A DNA stretch of 41,460 bases from Alphaproteobacteria bacterium (GCA_005884765.1 VAZV01000181.1:1-41460); one strand, 5' to 3'; shown: positions 23,643 through 32,135, counted from the first letter of the stretch. Numbers and translations: made by a program. Notes: generated from the sequence alone by a model not told the origin.

Positions 23643-24574
23643 AGTGGATCGGCGCGGCCCTGCTTGCCGGATCGCTGCTGCTGCCGCCCCTGTTCGCGGG
23701 CGATTTTTACATCAACCTCGCGAGCCAGATCCTGATCGCGGCGATCTTCGCGCTTAGCCTGAACCTGCTGGTGGGTTTTGGCGGAATGACGTCACTGGGT
23801 CATGCTTCCTATCTCGGGGTTGGCGCCTACATCTCCGCGCTGCTGACGAGCCGTTATGGTTTCGGACATGGCGCGGCAGCCCTCCTCTCGATCGCCGGTA
23901 CCACCGCGATGGCCGCATTCTTCGGCGTCATCGCGCTTCGCGCTAGCGGGCTCGGGTTCCTAATGATCACGCTTGCGTTGTCGCAGGTATTGTGGGGCCT
24001 CGCCTATCGCATGTCCAACGTGACCAACGGCGACAACGGTGTCGCCGGACTGACGCGGCCGGCGCCGTTCGGAATTTCGCTCGATAGCCCGATATCATTT
24101 TACTGGTTCGCGCTAATAGTCGCGACGTTTGCCTTGGTGATGATGGCGATCTTTGTCTCATCGGCATTCGGATCGTCGCTAAAAGGAGTGCGGGATCAAC
24201 CGCGGCGAATGGCGGCGCTCGGCTTCAATCCTTGGCTGATCCGATGGATCACCTTCGTCTATGCGGGTTTCTGGGGCGGTGTAGCCGGCCTGCTCTATGT
24301 CTACTATCACAAATATATCCACCCGACTTCGTTATCGACCACAAGTTCGGCCGAAGCCTTGCTCGGTGTCATTGCAGGCGGCTCCGGGACGCTCGGCGGC
24401 CCGGCCGTCGGCGCGGCACTGGTGCTACTCCTGAAGAACTACGTCTCTGCCTACCTCGAACGCTGGAATATGTTGCTGGGTTTGGTGTTTCTTTTCATTG
24501 TGTTAGTAATGCCGACCGGCATCGTTCCCGGCGTAAGCAGGCTCACCACCCGATTGCGCGGGGGTGTACGATGA
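23639..24574 (+). CDS. livM: Branched-chain amino acid-type ABC permease (LivM)
   Basis: A 311-residue inner-membrane permease with LivM features: LNLLVGFGGMTSLGHASYLGVG near residues 37-58, GLGFLMITLALSQ near 100-112, the cytoplasmic loop GVRDQPRRMAALGFNPW near 190-206, and the GGSGTLGGPAVGA segment near 250. It starts in a four-base overlap with livH and ends in a four-base overlap with livG. The same frame stays open far upstream across livH, which is a GC-driven artefact and not an N-terminal extension. Confidence 0.92.
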   Translation: MKWIGAALLAGSLLLPPLFAGDFYINLASQILIAAIFALSLNLLVGFGGMTSLGHASYLGVGAYISALLTSRYGFGHGAAALLSIAGTTAMAAFFGVIALRASGLGFLMITLALSQVLWGLAYRMSNVTNGDNGVAGLTRPAPFGISLDSPISFYWFALIVATFALVMMAIFVSSAFGSSLKGVRDQPRRMAALGFNPWLIRWITFVYAGFWGGVAGLLYVYYHKYIHPTSLSTTSSAEALLGVIAGGSGTLGGPAVGAALVLLLKNYVSAYLERWNMLLGLVFLFIVLVMPTGIVPGVSRLTTRLRGGVR

Positions 24575-25326
24575 CTGCCTCGACGTTCAGCTACGCACTT
24601 GAGGTCGTCAACTTAAAGAAGGCGTTCGGCGGCCTCGCGGTCACGCAAAACGTTTCGCTCAGCATCCGGCCCGGCGAGCGTCGCCTGATCATTGGCCCAA
24701 ACGGCGCCGGCAAGACGACGCTGTTCAATCAGATCAGCGGCGACTTGCGTCCAAATTCAGGGTCAATCAGGCTGTTCGGGTCAGACATTACTCATTTGCC
24801 GCCCTACAAGCGGGCGCATTTCGGATTGTCGCGCACCTATCAGATCATCACCTTGTTTACCGGCGACACGCTCGAGCATAATGTCACGCTTGGCTTGCTG
24901 GGCTTGCGACGCGCCCGCTGGCAGATGTGGCGGCCGCTGTCATTCTACGGCAACATGTCCGCAGAGGCGCGCCGCACACTCGATGCGGTCGGACTGTTGC
25001 AGCTCGCCACGCATGCGATTTCCGACATAGCCTACGGAGAAAGACGACGCGTCGAGCTCGCCATGGCGCTCGCGCAGCAGCCGCGCGTCCTGTTGCTGGA
25101 TGAGCCGTTGGCCGGCCTGTCGAACACTGAACGAGCCACGGTGAAATCCCTGATCGCATCGATTCCGCGCCAAACCACAGTGATCATGATCGAGCACGAT
25201 ATGGACACTGCCCTTGACCTTGCGGAGACGGTAACATTGCTCAACTACGGCCGCGTGATTGTCGACGGCGAGCGCGATGCCGTGATCGCAGACGAACGAA
25301 CGCGTGAGGTCTATCTTGGCACCTGA
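24571..25326 (+). CDS. livG: ABC transporter ATP-binding protein (LivG)
   Basis: A 251-residue ATPase. The Walker A GPNGAGKT is at residues 43-50, the Q-loop region is LSRTYQIITLF, the signature is the less common AYGERRRVELAMAL, and the Walker B is LLLDEPLAGLS. The LivG-specific insertion between Q-loop and signature is present. Start and stop overlap the livM end and livF beginning, so the importer genes are translationally coupled. Confidence 0.93.
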   Translation: MTASTFSYALEVVNLKKAFGGLAVTQNVSLSIRPGERRLIIGPNGAGKTTLFNQISGDLRPNSGSIRLFGSDITHLPPYKRAHFGLSRTYQIITLFTGDTLEHNVTLGLLGLRRARWQMWRPLSFYGNMSAEARRTLDAVGLLQLATHAISDIAYGERRRVELAMALAQQPRVLLLDEPLAGLSNTERATVKSLIASIPRQTTVIMIEHDMDTALDLAETVTLLNYGRVIVDGERDAVIADERTREVYLGT

Positions 25327-26038
25327 AGCGCTTCATCTGGCGAATGTGCACACTTTTTACGCCGACAGCCACATCTTGCATGGCGTGAGTTTTTCCTTGC
25401 GCCAGGGGGCAGTGCTTGCGTTATTGGGGCGCAATGGAGCGGGGAAAACCACCTGCATCTCGACCATCATCGGCTTTCTCAAACCAAGGGATGGTGAGAT
25501 CCGATTGTTTGGCGAACCAATTGAAGGAATGAGCCCAGAGCGCATCTCGCAGCTCGGGATCGGTCTCGTTCCGCAAGGACGCCGCATCTTTCCCTCGCTC
25601 ACGGTTCGAGAAAATCTCGTGGTGGCACAGCGTGGCGGCGCAGCCGTCAATCCGTGGAATGTCGATCGGATCTACGACATGTTTCCAAGGCTCTCCGAGC
25701 GCAATATTCAATTTGCCGGCACGCTCTCCGGCGGCGAACAGCAAATGCTCGCGATCGGACGCGCGCTGATGGGCAATCCGCGGGTGCTGCTGCTGGATGA
25801 ACCGTCCGAAGGACTCGCGCCGCTGATCGTGGCCGAGGTCGGGCGCACCATCAAACGCCTAAAAAAAGAGGGACAATCGATCGTGCTCGTCGAACAAAAC
25901 CGCCAACTCGCGCTCGATGTCGCGGATAGCGCAGTCATCCTCAATACCGGGCGCTGCGTATTTGCCGGAGAAGTAAGCGAGCTTCTACGCAACGAAGATC
26001 TGATCATGCAACATCTCGGCGTCTTTCGCGCGCACTAG
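25316..26038 (+). CDS. livF: ABC transporter ATP-binding protein (LivF)
   Basis: A 240-residue ATPase: Walker A GRNGAGKT at residues 38-45, signature LSGGEQQMLAIGRAL, Walker B LLLDEPSEGLAPLIV. I prefer the TTG at 25316, because TGAGG lies about seven bases upstream of it; a GTG at 25304 is the alternative and would add four residues. It overlaps livG. It completes a full KHMGF set, so the importer can work without outside parts. Confidence 0.92.
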   Translation: MAPEALHLANVHTFYADSHILHGVSFSLRQGAVLALLGRNGAGKTTCISTIIGFLKPRDGEIRLFGEPIEGMSPERISQLGIGLVPQGRRIFPSLTVRENLVVAQRGGAAVNPWNVDRIYDMFPRLSERNIQFAGTLSGGEQQMLAIGRALMGNPRVLLLDEPSEGLAPLIVAEVGRTIKRLKKEGQSIVLVEQNRQLALDVADSAVILNTGRCVFAGEVSELLRNEDLIMQHLGVFRAH

Positions 26039-26072
26039 GCGAACTAACCAATCCTTGAAGCGAGGTCAAAAG

Positions 26073-26963
26073 ATGAAAGTTGGCGTATGCGGAACTGGAA
26101 GAATGGGAGCATCGATCGCACAACGGCTGATGTCGGTTGGGCATGAAGTCGGGGTGTGGAACCGCAATTCAGCGAAGACAAGCCCGCTGACCGCCGCAGG
26201 CGCAAAACTGTTCGCCAGCCCGACAGAGCTTGTCGACGGCTGTGAAGCCGTGATCGTGATGCTTCTGGATGACGTAGCAAGCGAGGCTGTTTACCGTGGA
26301 CCGAATGGGGTTCTGAAATCCAATCTCGTCGGCAAACTCGTGATCGACATGAGCACGGTACGCCCCGATACGATGCAAAGCGTCGGCACGGCGGTGACGC
26401 GGCAAGGCGCTGCGTTTGTCGAATGTCCGGTGGGTGGAAGCATTGGCCCCGCGAAGGAAGGCAAGCTGTTCGGTCTTGTCGCGGGCGAGAAGGCCGATGT
26501 CGAGCGAGCAATGCCGATCTTGCAACAATTGTGCCGCCGCATCGAACATGTGGGGCGGCTTGGCGCGGGCGCGACGGTCAAACTCGCGGTCAATTTACCC
26601 TTACTGGTTTACTGGCAAGCGCTCGGCGAAGCCTTGACGATCTGCAAACCACTTGGTCTTCCCGCCGATCGTCTGATTGATATCCTGTCGGATACCGCGG
26701 GCACACCGACAGCCATGAAAGGACGCGGCGCCGTAATCGCCAGGGTATTGGATGGGCAACCGCGCGGAGAAACCGCTTTCAGTCTCAGTGCCGCGAAAAA
26801 GGATCTGGCGACCGCGCTTCAATTCGCAGACTCGGTCCAAGCACAGCTTCCGGTCGCGGCGAGTGCGCTAGCGTGCTTCGAGGAAGCGGAAGCCGCTGGC
26901 CTCGGCGATGCTGACGCCACCACAGTCTCAACCCGCTGGCCGCAACTCCCGCCAAGACAATAG
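26073..26963 (+). CDS. Beta-hydroxyacid dehydrogenase family NAD(P) oxidoreductase
   Basis: A 296-residue member of the same family as the genes at 9388 and 20374. The cofactor loop is GTGRMG at residues 7-12, the substrate loop reads CPVGGSIGPAKEG instead of the usual PVSGG, and the catalytic lysine is K170 in GAGATVKLAVN. The ATG at 26073 is preceded by GAGG at a good distance; a TTG 18 bases earlier is less likely. It follows livF by 34 bp and is probably part of the liv operon, which favours an oxidoreductase acting on the imported compound or an early intermediate. Confidence 0.88.
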   Translation: MKVGVCGTGRMGASIAQRLMSVGHEVGVWNRNSAKTSPLTAAGAKLFASPTELVDGCEAVIVMLLDDVASEAVYRGPNGVLKSNLVGKLVIDMSTVRPDTMQSVGTAVTRQGAAFVECPVGGSIGPAKEGKLFGLVAGEKADVERAMPILQQLCRRIEHVGRLGAGATVKLAVNLPLLVYWQALGEALTICKPLGLPADRLIDILSDTAGTPTAMKGRGAVIARVLDGQPRGETAFSLSAAKKDLATALQFADSVQAQLPVAASALACFEEAEAAGLGDADATTVSTRWPQLPPRQ

Positions 26964-27010
26964 GTCACTAACATGTTCCAATTGACTAGCTCAACAACAG
27001 GGCCGCGCCG

Positions 27011-28084
27011 ATGATCGACAGCAAGAACCGCTACGGCCGCACCGCCGCACGCATCCATGACGCGGACGGCCGCGCGCGACGACCGTCGTCGCCAACGATC
27101 GATATTCACGCCCATATCGTCGTCCCCGAGGCCGCGGCGCACGCGCAGCCGCATGTTGATGTGAGTCGCATTCCGCTGGCGTATTTTGCCGATGCTGCAA
27201 CCAAGGAAATCAACGCACAACAGGAACACGATGTTCGCGAAGTAATGACGGCGATCGACCGCCGCCTGTCCGATCTCGACAGGATGGGCATCGACATCCA
27301 GGTCGTGGCTCCTGCCCCGGGCCAATGTTATTACACCGTCGATTCCAAAATCGCCGAAACCGCCCATCGCCTCGCCAATGACGGCGTGGCGCAATACTGT
27401 TCACGCATGCCAGACCGGTTCGTCGGGCTTGGTGTCGTCACATTGCAGGAGCCGGAAGTTGCAATCGGTGAGCTCGACTACATCATGAACCGTTTGAAAT
27501 TGAAGGGCGTGGAGATATTGACCAATGTAGACGGCCAGGAACTTTCCGATCCGAAATTCCGGTCTTTTTTTGCCAAAGCCGAGCAGCTCGGGGCATTCAT
27601 CATGATGCACCCAAACGGCTTCACCCATGGCGAACGGCTGACCCACTATTATTTCAACAATGTTCTCGGAAACCCGCTGGACACCACGCTTGCGCTTCAC
27701 AATCTGATCTTCTCGGGAACGCTGGCGCGTTTCCCTAAACTCAAATTGATGGCCGTACACGGCGGTGGCTATCTCCCCAGTTATTCCGGTCGGATCGATC
27801 ACGCTTGGGGCGCGCGGCAGGATTCGCACGCCGATCTGCCGTTACCACCGACCACCTATCTGCGGCAAGTCTACCTCGACACCGTGGTGTTTACCTATCA
27901 TCAGCTGGCGTATTTGATAGAGGTCTTCGGTCCCGACCGCATCGTAATGGGCACGGACTATCCGTTCGACATGGCCGAATACAATCCGATAGGGCACATC
28001 GCAGGTATCAACGGGATGGACGATACCACGTTGGCGCAGATCGCCGGCGGAAACGCCGCTCGAATCCTCGGGCTTGATCTCTGA
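27011..28084 (+). CDS. Amidohydrolase-family decarboxylase/hydrolase (ACMSD-like)
   Basis: A 357-residue cytoplasmic TIM-barrel enzyme of the amidohydrolase 2 family. That family includes 2-amino-3-carboxymuconate semialdehyde decarboxylase, gamma-resorcylate and 5-carboxyvanillate decarboxylases, and some ring-opening hydrolases. The metal site is complete: H33 and H35 in DIHAHIV, H200 in MMHP, H250 in VHGGGYLP, and D316 in GTDYPFD. The first 25 residues are an arginine-rich leader outside the fold. It follows a dehydrogenase gene by 47 bp in the liv transcription unit. Removing a carboxylate from an aromatic or muconate-like intermediate is the likeliest role. Confidence 0.88.
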   Translation: MIDSKNRYGRTAARIHDADGRARRPSSPTIDIHAHIVVPEAAAHAQPHVDVSRIPLAYFADAATKEINAQQEHDVREVMTAIDRRLSDLDRMGIDIQVVAPAPGQCYYTVDSKIAETAHRLANDGVAQYCSRMPDRFVGLGVVTLQEPEVAIGELDYIMNRLKLKGVEILTNVDGQELSDPKFRSFFAKAEQLGAFIMMHPNGFTHGERLTHYYFNNVLGNPLDTTLALHNLIFSGTLARFPKLKLMAVHGGGYLPSYSGRIDHAWGARQDSHADLPLPPTTYLRQVYLDTVVFTYHQLAYLIEVFGPDRIVMGTDYPFDMAEYNPIGHIAGINGMDDTTLAQIAGGNAARILGLDL

Positions 28085-28097
28085 CGGACAAGCGCGC

Positions 28098-28754
28098 TCA
28101 GCGCTTGCTCGCCGCCCTGTATCCCGGCTGCTCGAACGGATGAGAGGTCGAAAAGGCCGGCATCGCGAAGCAACGCTCGGCAAGGCGTGCCACCGCAGGA
28201 TATGGGCTCAAATCGAGCTTGACATATTCCGCGGTGACGACGTGGCCTGCGATGCAGATGTCCGCGAGGCCGGGCTCGGCACCTAGCGCAAACGGCTCCG
28301 GGGGGCGGTGTGACAATAGCCGCTCATACGTCGCAAGTCCCTCAGTCGTCCAATGCTTGCCCCAAGCCTCGACCGCGTGGGATTCGGCGCGAAAAGCCGT
28401 CGCGAGATGATTGCGAACGCGGGGCGTCACCAGCGGATGCGCATCCGCAACCGTCATCAGCGCCAGCGATCGCGCATAGGCGCGCTCTTTGGCGTCCTGC
28501 GGTATCAATCGCGGCGTTGGGTGGATCTCATCGAGATATTCGATGATGGCTAGCGACTGGTACACGGAATGGCCGTCGTGAATGAATGTCGGCACGACCC
28601 GCTCGGCATTGACGGTTGCATATCCCGCTTCGAACTGCTCGCCGGAAAGAATGTCGATTGGAATTTCCTCGAATGGCAGGCCCTTCAGTTTTAGCGCTAC
28701 GCGCACGCGGAATGAGGCGATCGACCGCCAGAACCCGTAGATCTGTATGCCCAT
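28098..28754 (-). CDS. Glutathione S-transferase, maleylacetoacetate/maleylpyruvate isomerase-like
   Basis: A 218-residue zeta-class GST. The N-terminal thioredoxin-like domain opens GIQIYGFWRSIASFRVRVAL, where S11 and S14 stand at the position of the zeta-class serine motif. VVPTFIHDG and YQSLAIIEYLDE bind glutathione. The C-terminal helical domain includes GLADICIAGHVV. GGAGGG precedes the ATG at 28754; the longer frame to 28778 is less likely. Zeta GSTs isomerise cis ring-cleavage products (maleylacetoacetate, maleylpyruvate) to trans forms, which fits an aromatic ring-opening pathway. It converges on the decarboxylase gene. Confidence 0.85.
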   Translation of the reverse strand: MGIQIYGFWRSIASFRVRVALKLKGLPFEEIPIDILSGEQFEAGYATVNAERVVPTFIHDGHSVYQSLAIIEYLDEIHPTPRLIPQDAKERAYARSLALMTVADAHPLVTPRVRNHLATAFRAESHAVEAWGKHWTTEGLATYERLLSHRPPEPFALGAEPGLADICIAGHVVTAEYVKLDLSPYPAVARLAERCFAMPAFSTSHPFEQPGYRAASKR

Positions 28755-28938
28755 GGGAAAGCCCTCCATCAAATCCAATATCTACTCTCGGACCTTACCC
28801 AAATGAATCCAGGAAAGGATCGGCTTCCGCAGAAGGACCTGCACCTCGGTAGCGACATCACAGCGAACCGCCGTCGGCAGGGTCGAATTAGACGGCGGAC
28901 GCATAGCAGCAAGCACCGTGTCCCTTGGGTTGAGTTTC

Positions 28939-30240
28939 TTATCGCAAATTGCTTGGCGGGACCGGTCTATCAGGCACGGCGTTATTGGTGCGCATCTTCC
29001 CAAATGCGCCCGCTTCGGCAAGGGCCGCAAGATGGTCGTCGTCATAGCCGAGTGTCTTGCGCAGAACATCATCGGTATGTTCGCCGAGCAAAGGTGCGGC
29101 TATAGGGTCGATCACCGGGGTCAGGCTCATATTGAGCGGGGTTTCGATATTGGGGACCGAACCCGCAGTCGGGTGCGGGATCCGGTTCAGGCGATGGCGC
29201 TCGCGCGCTTCGGGCGCATTGAACCCCTGCTCGACCGTGCGAAGATGACCAACCGGTATGTTGGCCTTCTTCATCTTAGCCATCCAATTCTCGAGCCGGT
29301 CGCTTGCAAAAACTCCGGCAATAATGGCGCGCAACTTTTCCTTGTTGGCCGTTCGTCCCTTTCGGTCCACGAACCGGGAATCGGTAACGAGATCGGGCCG
29401 TTCGAGCACTTCGGTCACCAAGCGGCGATATAGCCGGTCGTTGGCACAGGCCATATAGAGCGGTCCATCAGACGCCTCATAGACGCCAACCGTGGGAGAC
29501 CCGTTCGGCGAGTTTCCGAAGCGGCCTGGATTTGCTCCGCTGATCAGATAGGCCATGCCGTAAAACCCAGTCATCGACATCGCGATATCAAACAACGCGA
29601 CCTCAACGTGTTGCCCGCGACCGAGGCGGTCGCGGGCGAGCAATGCGAGCAGAATCGCATTACAAGCAGACATTCCCGTCGCCATGTCGACGATCGGCGG
29701 ACCCGTCCGCACCGCAGGCCCGTCCGGAAAGCCATTGAGCGACATGAAGCCGCTTTCGGCCTGCGTAATCGGATCGAACCCAGGGCGCGTCGCGAGCGGC
29801 CCCTTGCGGCCGTAGGCCGAGATCGAGCAATAGACCAGCCGTGGGTTGGTTGGCGTGACGGACTCATAGTCGAGGCCAAACTTCTTCATCACTCCGCCGG
29901 AAAAATTCTCCACCACGACGTCCGCCTTCGCAATGAGCTCGCGGGCAACTTCGCGGGCCGCCGGAACGTTAAAGTCCAACACAATGCCGCGCTTGTTGCG
30001 ATTCAGGCTTAGATAGGCGGCGCTCTCGCCGCCGATTTCCGCGTGTTCGTAGGCGCGCGTATCGTCGCCGCCCTCGGGGTTCTCGATCTTGATGACTTCT
30101 GCCCCGAAATCCGCGAGTGTTTGCGTACACGCAGGTCCCGCAACAACGCGCGTGAAATCCACAACAACTACACCATCAAGGGCGGTCGGCGCGCCCTTTG
30201 TTCGTGCGGCGCGTTCCGGAAGTTGCGGTCTCGCAGTCAT
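28939..30240 (-). CDS. CaiB/BaiF family III CoA-transferase
   Basis: A 433-residue family III CoA-transferase, which moves CoA between an acyl-CoA donor and a free acid. Family features are LDGVVVVDFTRVVAGPACTQ near residues 21-40, GAEVIKIENPEGGDDTR near 46-62, and LNRNKRGIVLDF near 79-90. The probable catalytic aspartate is D185 in PPIVDMATGMSA. The length is normal. It is separated by about 185 bp from the GST gene start, on the same strand upstream of it. It probably activates the imported acid or a later acid intermediate. Confidence 0.92.
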   Translation of the reverse strand: MTARPQLPERAARTKGAPTALDGVVVVDFTRVVAGPACTQTLADFGAEVIKIENPEGGDDTRAYEHAEIGGESAAYLSLNRNKRGIVLDFNVPAAREVARELIAKADVVVENFSGGVMKKFGLDYESVTPTNPRLVYCSISAYGRKGPLATRPGFDPITQAESGFMSLNGFPDGPAVRTGPPIVDMATGMSACNAILLALLARDRLGRGQHVEVALFDIAMSMTGFYGMAYLISGANPGRFGNSPNGSPTVGVYEASDGPLYMACANDRLYRRLVTEVLERPDLVTDSRFVDRKGRTANKEKLRAIIAGVFASDRLENWMAKMKKANIPVGHLRTVEQGFNAPEARERHRLNRIPHPTAGSVPNIETPLNMSLTPVIDPIAAPLLGEHTDDVLRKTLGYDDDHLAALAEAGAFGKMRTNNAVPDRPVPPSNLR

Positions 30241-30359
30241 GGTTCGGGCGTCCCTTCTTGTTTTTATGTTTATATCCTCGGCAACGTGATCTTAGGGTCT
30301 ATTTCAGCAGGTCCACAAGCGCCGACAATGCGCAGCTTTGCAGAGCACCTCTGAAAAAC

Positions 30360-30392
30360 AAAAACGCCCGGTGACCAATTGGCCACCGGGCG
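30360..30392 (-). terminator. Rho-independent terminator for the GNAT gene
   Basis: A nine-bp stem, CGCCCGGTG at 30365-30373 with CACCGGGCG at 30384-30392, has an inner self-complementary CCAATTGG. On the minus strand it is followed by a T-run (TTTTTGTTTTTC). It lies 50 bp beyond the stop of the minus-strand GNAT gene and insulates the CoA-transferase promoter from it. Confidence 0.8.
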
Positions 30393-30442
30393 CATTGTCC
30401 AGCCGAAACTTTGCGGAGCCCAAGTCCCCGAGGGGCGGTTTA

Positions 30443-30874
30443 TTAAGTCCTGAGGGATTTATGCCAGTATAACGTATTGGGCCACCCCCATGGATATTCT
30501 GGCCGGTAGAGCCGGTAGCCGGCCCTGATAAAGTTGTTGGCGGAGATGAGGTTGTCGGTGGTGTCGGACACGATGCAATGCCAACCCTTGCGTCCCGCCC
30601 TCCATTCCATAGCTCTGATAAGGCGCAATTGCAGCCCGTTGCCGCAGTGATTTCTTATCACGCCAACGCGGCAGAAATAACCCGCATTGTGGGCATGCGT
30701 CGACGGCACCAGCCCAGCGAAAGCGACCGCTAGCCGGTCACGATATGCAAGCCACCAATGGCCCTGGTCGAATTCCGGAATGGTCGCACTTTCAAAGAAT
30801 GTCAGGCGGTGAAGGTCGGCGAGCGTATCGGCAATTTCGTCGTCATTCCCATCGACTTCGCGTATTCGATACAT
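30443..30874 (-). CDS. GNAT-family N-acetyltransferase
   Basis: A 143-residue protein with the GNAT pattern. The acetyl-CoA-binding loop is suggested by RVGVIRNHCGNGLQLRLI near residues 68-85 (an R/Q-x-x-G-x-G/A-like motif), followed by GWHCIVSDTTDNLISANNFIRAGY, in which the asparagine-rich helix is typical. The substrate is unknown. It neighbours terminase scraps, and GNAT genes of this type occur in rhizobial prophages as far as I recall, so it is probably phage cargo. It ends at its own terminator. Confidence 0.7.
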   Translation of the reverse strand: MYRIREVDGNDDEIADTLADLHRLTFFESATIPEFDQGHWWLAYRDRLAVAFAGLVPSTHAHNAGYFCRVGVIRNHCGNGLQLRLIRAMEWRAGRKGWHCIVSDTTDNLISANNFIRAGYRLYRPEYPWGWPNTLYWHKSLRT

Positions 30875-31094
30875 CGATCCAACCTGTTGCTTCCGGTCTA
30901 TTGTCGTCCGGGCGGACTAATGAATGATATCAGGAGTAATATTCGCGATGCGATTGGGACGGAATGCTTTAGCGGCCAACAAAATCGTGCCGCGATCCAT
31001 CACGGAACCACGCGTCGACAACCACAGCCTATCCGACGTCGAAGTGGATTTGGCCGATCTGGTGGTTTGATACGTGATCAACGCCCACACTAAG

Positions 31095-31508
31095 CTATTT
31101 GTCCAGAGTGACCTTGATGCCGAGCCATACTGCGCCGACGAGACCGGCGACGATCACAGTGATGACGGCCTTGAAGGTATAACCCTGCATCCCGCGAAAA
31201 ATGATGAGGCCGTCGCCCGGCGTCTCGATCTTGTCGTTGAACAGCTTAAATCCGCTGCCTATGCCAAGGGACGCAAGCTTGCTCTCGATCAGGCGTTTTG
31301 ACGATTGCGCCAGTGTGCGTTGCGCCTCGCGGATGCAGACCGCCAGGGTGCCGCGCTCGGCCTGACAGGTCTCGACCAGAAGCTCACCGAAGAAATGAGA
31401 TTTTCCAGAGCCGCGGCCGCCGTAAACCCCCTTGTAGCGCGCGGGCGCAAGCAGCGGCTCAAAGACCCTTGCTGTCGGAATTTTCAGGATAGACAATGGT
31501 GCGCTCAA
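31095..31508 (-). pseudogene. Phage terminase large subunit, N-terminal fragment fused to an unrelated membrane tail
   Basis: The first 108 or so residues are the ATPase start of a phage terminase large subunit: LKIPTARVFEPLLAPARYKG, Walker A GGRGSGKS near residues 31-38, and GDGLIIFRGMQ. In intact terminases the text continues into the Walker B region and then the nuclease, for a total of 400-500 residues. Here it switches after GMQ to GYTFKAVITVIVAGLVGAVW and ends with one transmembrane helix at 137 residues. This looks like an internal deletion that joined the terminase to the end of another gene. It begins at a TTG and overlaps the small subunit gene by 50 bases. It cannot package DNA. 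Confidence 0.75.
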
Positions 31509-31716
31509 TTTTATGGATCAGCTCAAGCGGGCCGTCATCGCTGTTCTCGAGTGATTGCGCAGCCTTGCCCCAGCCACGATCGAGGATGGCGTTGGCGGCC
31601 GACACGCGCGCAGCGGCGGTTGCATCCTTGCTGCGCATGATGCCGACCAGGACGTTGATCGCAGTCCTGGTGTGGCTCCGTGCGATCGAGCGGATCTCGG
31701 TTATGGTTTTCGTCAT
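31459..31716 (-). CDS. Phage terminase small subunit-like protein
   Basis: An 85-residue protein from the ATG at 31716, one base after the stop of the preceding small gene. The sequence includes IRSIARSHTRTAINVLVGIM and AARVSAANAILDRGWGKAAQ, a helical DNA-binding pattern I associate with small terminase proteins of rhizobial prophages. It lies directly upstream of the terminase large subunit fragment. The reading frame is intact, but without a working large subunit it has no packaging role. Confidence 0.6.
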   Translation of the reverse strand: MTKTITEIRSIARSHTRTAINVLVGIMRSKDATAAARVSAANAILDRGWGKAAQSLENSDDGPLELIHKIERTIVYPENSDSKGL

Positions 31717-31717
31717 T

Positions 31718-31885
31718 TCAGTTTTCATGCGGGTCTGGCGGGACGTATTCGCAAGGCGCTGTGTCGGTATGATCGATAGTGGGATCATCGTGGCGAACCG
31801 GGAGACGAAATGCGATGGTCGGAAAATCGGTCCGCTCGCGGTCGTGTTTCGGACGCGGGATGAAGTGGATGACATCGGCGCTCAT
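31718..31885 (-). CDS. Small prophage-type hypothetical protein (55 residues)
   Basis: A 55-residue frame beginning MSADVIHFIPRPKHDRERTD. GAGGT lies eight bases before its ATG. The stop is one base from the terminase small subunit start (TGA-A-ATG), a coupling that supports both genes. The product is rich in Asp, His and Pro and has no hydrophobic segment. Function is unknown; its place in front of terminase genes suggests phage origin. Confidence 0.55.
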   Translation of the reverse strand: MSADVIHFIPRPKHDRERTDFPTIAFRLPVRHDDPTIDHTDTAPCEYVPPDPHEN

Positions 31886-31932
31886 GAAAACTACCTCGCG
31901 ATCGATAGTGTCGATAGCCTCGTCCTAAAACG

Positions 31933-32046
31933 TCATTTCCGGACCAATAGTCTGATCAAGCGGTTCAGCGAATCTTGGCCTTCGTCGCTGGCCGCGGACC
32001 TGTCAGGGGTACCCCAGGTCGGCAGCGGAATAGAGTAATGGGGCAT
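31933..32046 (-). CDS. Possible small hypothetical protein (37 residues)
   Basis: A 37-residue frame beginning MPHYSIPLPTWGTPDRS and ending with a basic, leucine-rich helix (RLIRLLVRK). The ribosome-binding site is weak (GAGCC). The frame stays open to 32259 without a better start. It lies in line with the other small minus-strand frames of the prophage scrap. It may be real or a remnant. Confidence 0.28.
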   Translation of the reverse strand: MPHYSIPLPTWGTPDRSAASDEGQDSLNRLIRLLVRK

Positions 32047-32135
32047 CGGCTCGCCGGTGAAAATGCCGAGCGGGCGGCCGGCTTGAGAGAACGGACTAGG
32101 CCTCGCTTGAAACGCCCACCTGGAAAGATGAGTGC

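Noticed and set aside
30948..31070. 40-codon plus-strand frame between the GNAT and terminase genes
   Set aside because: The AGGAG upstream is too far from the ATG and the surrounding genes run the other way. No protein-like pattern.
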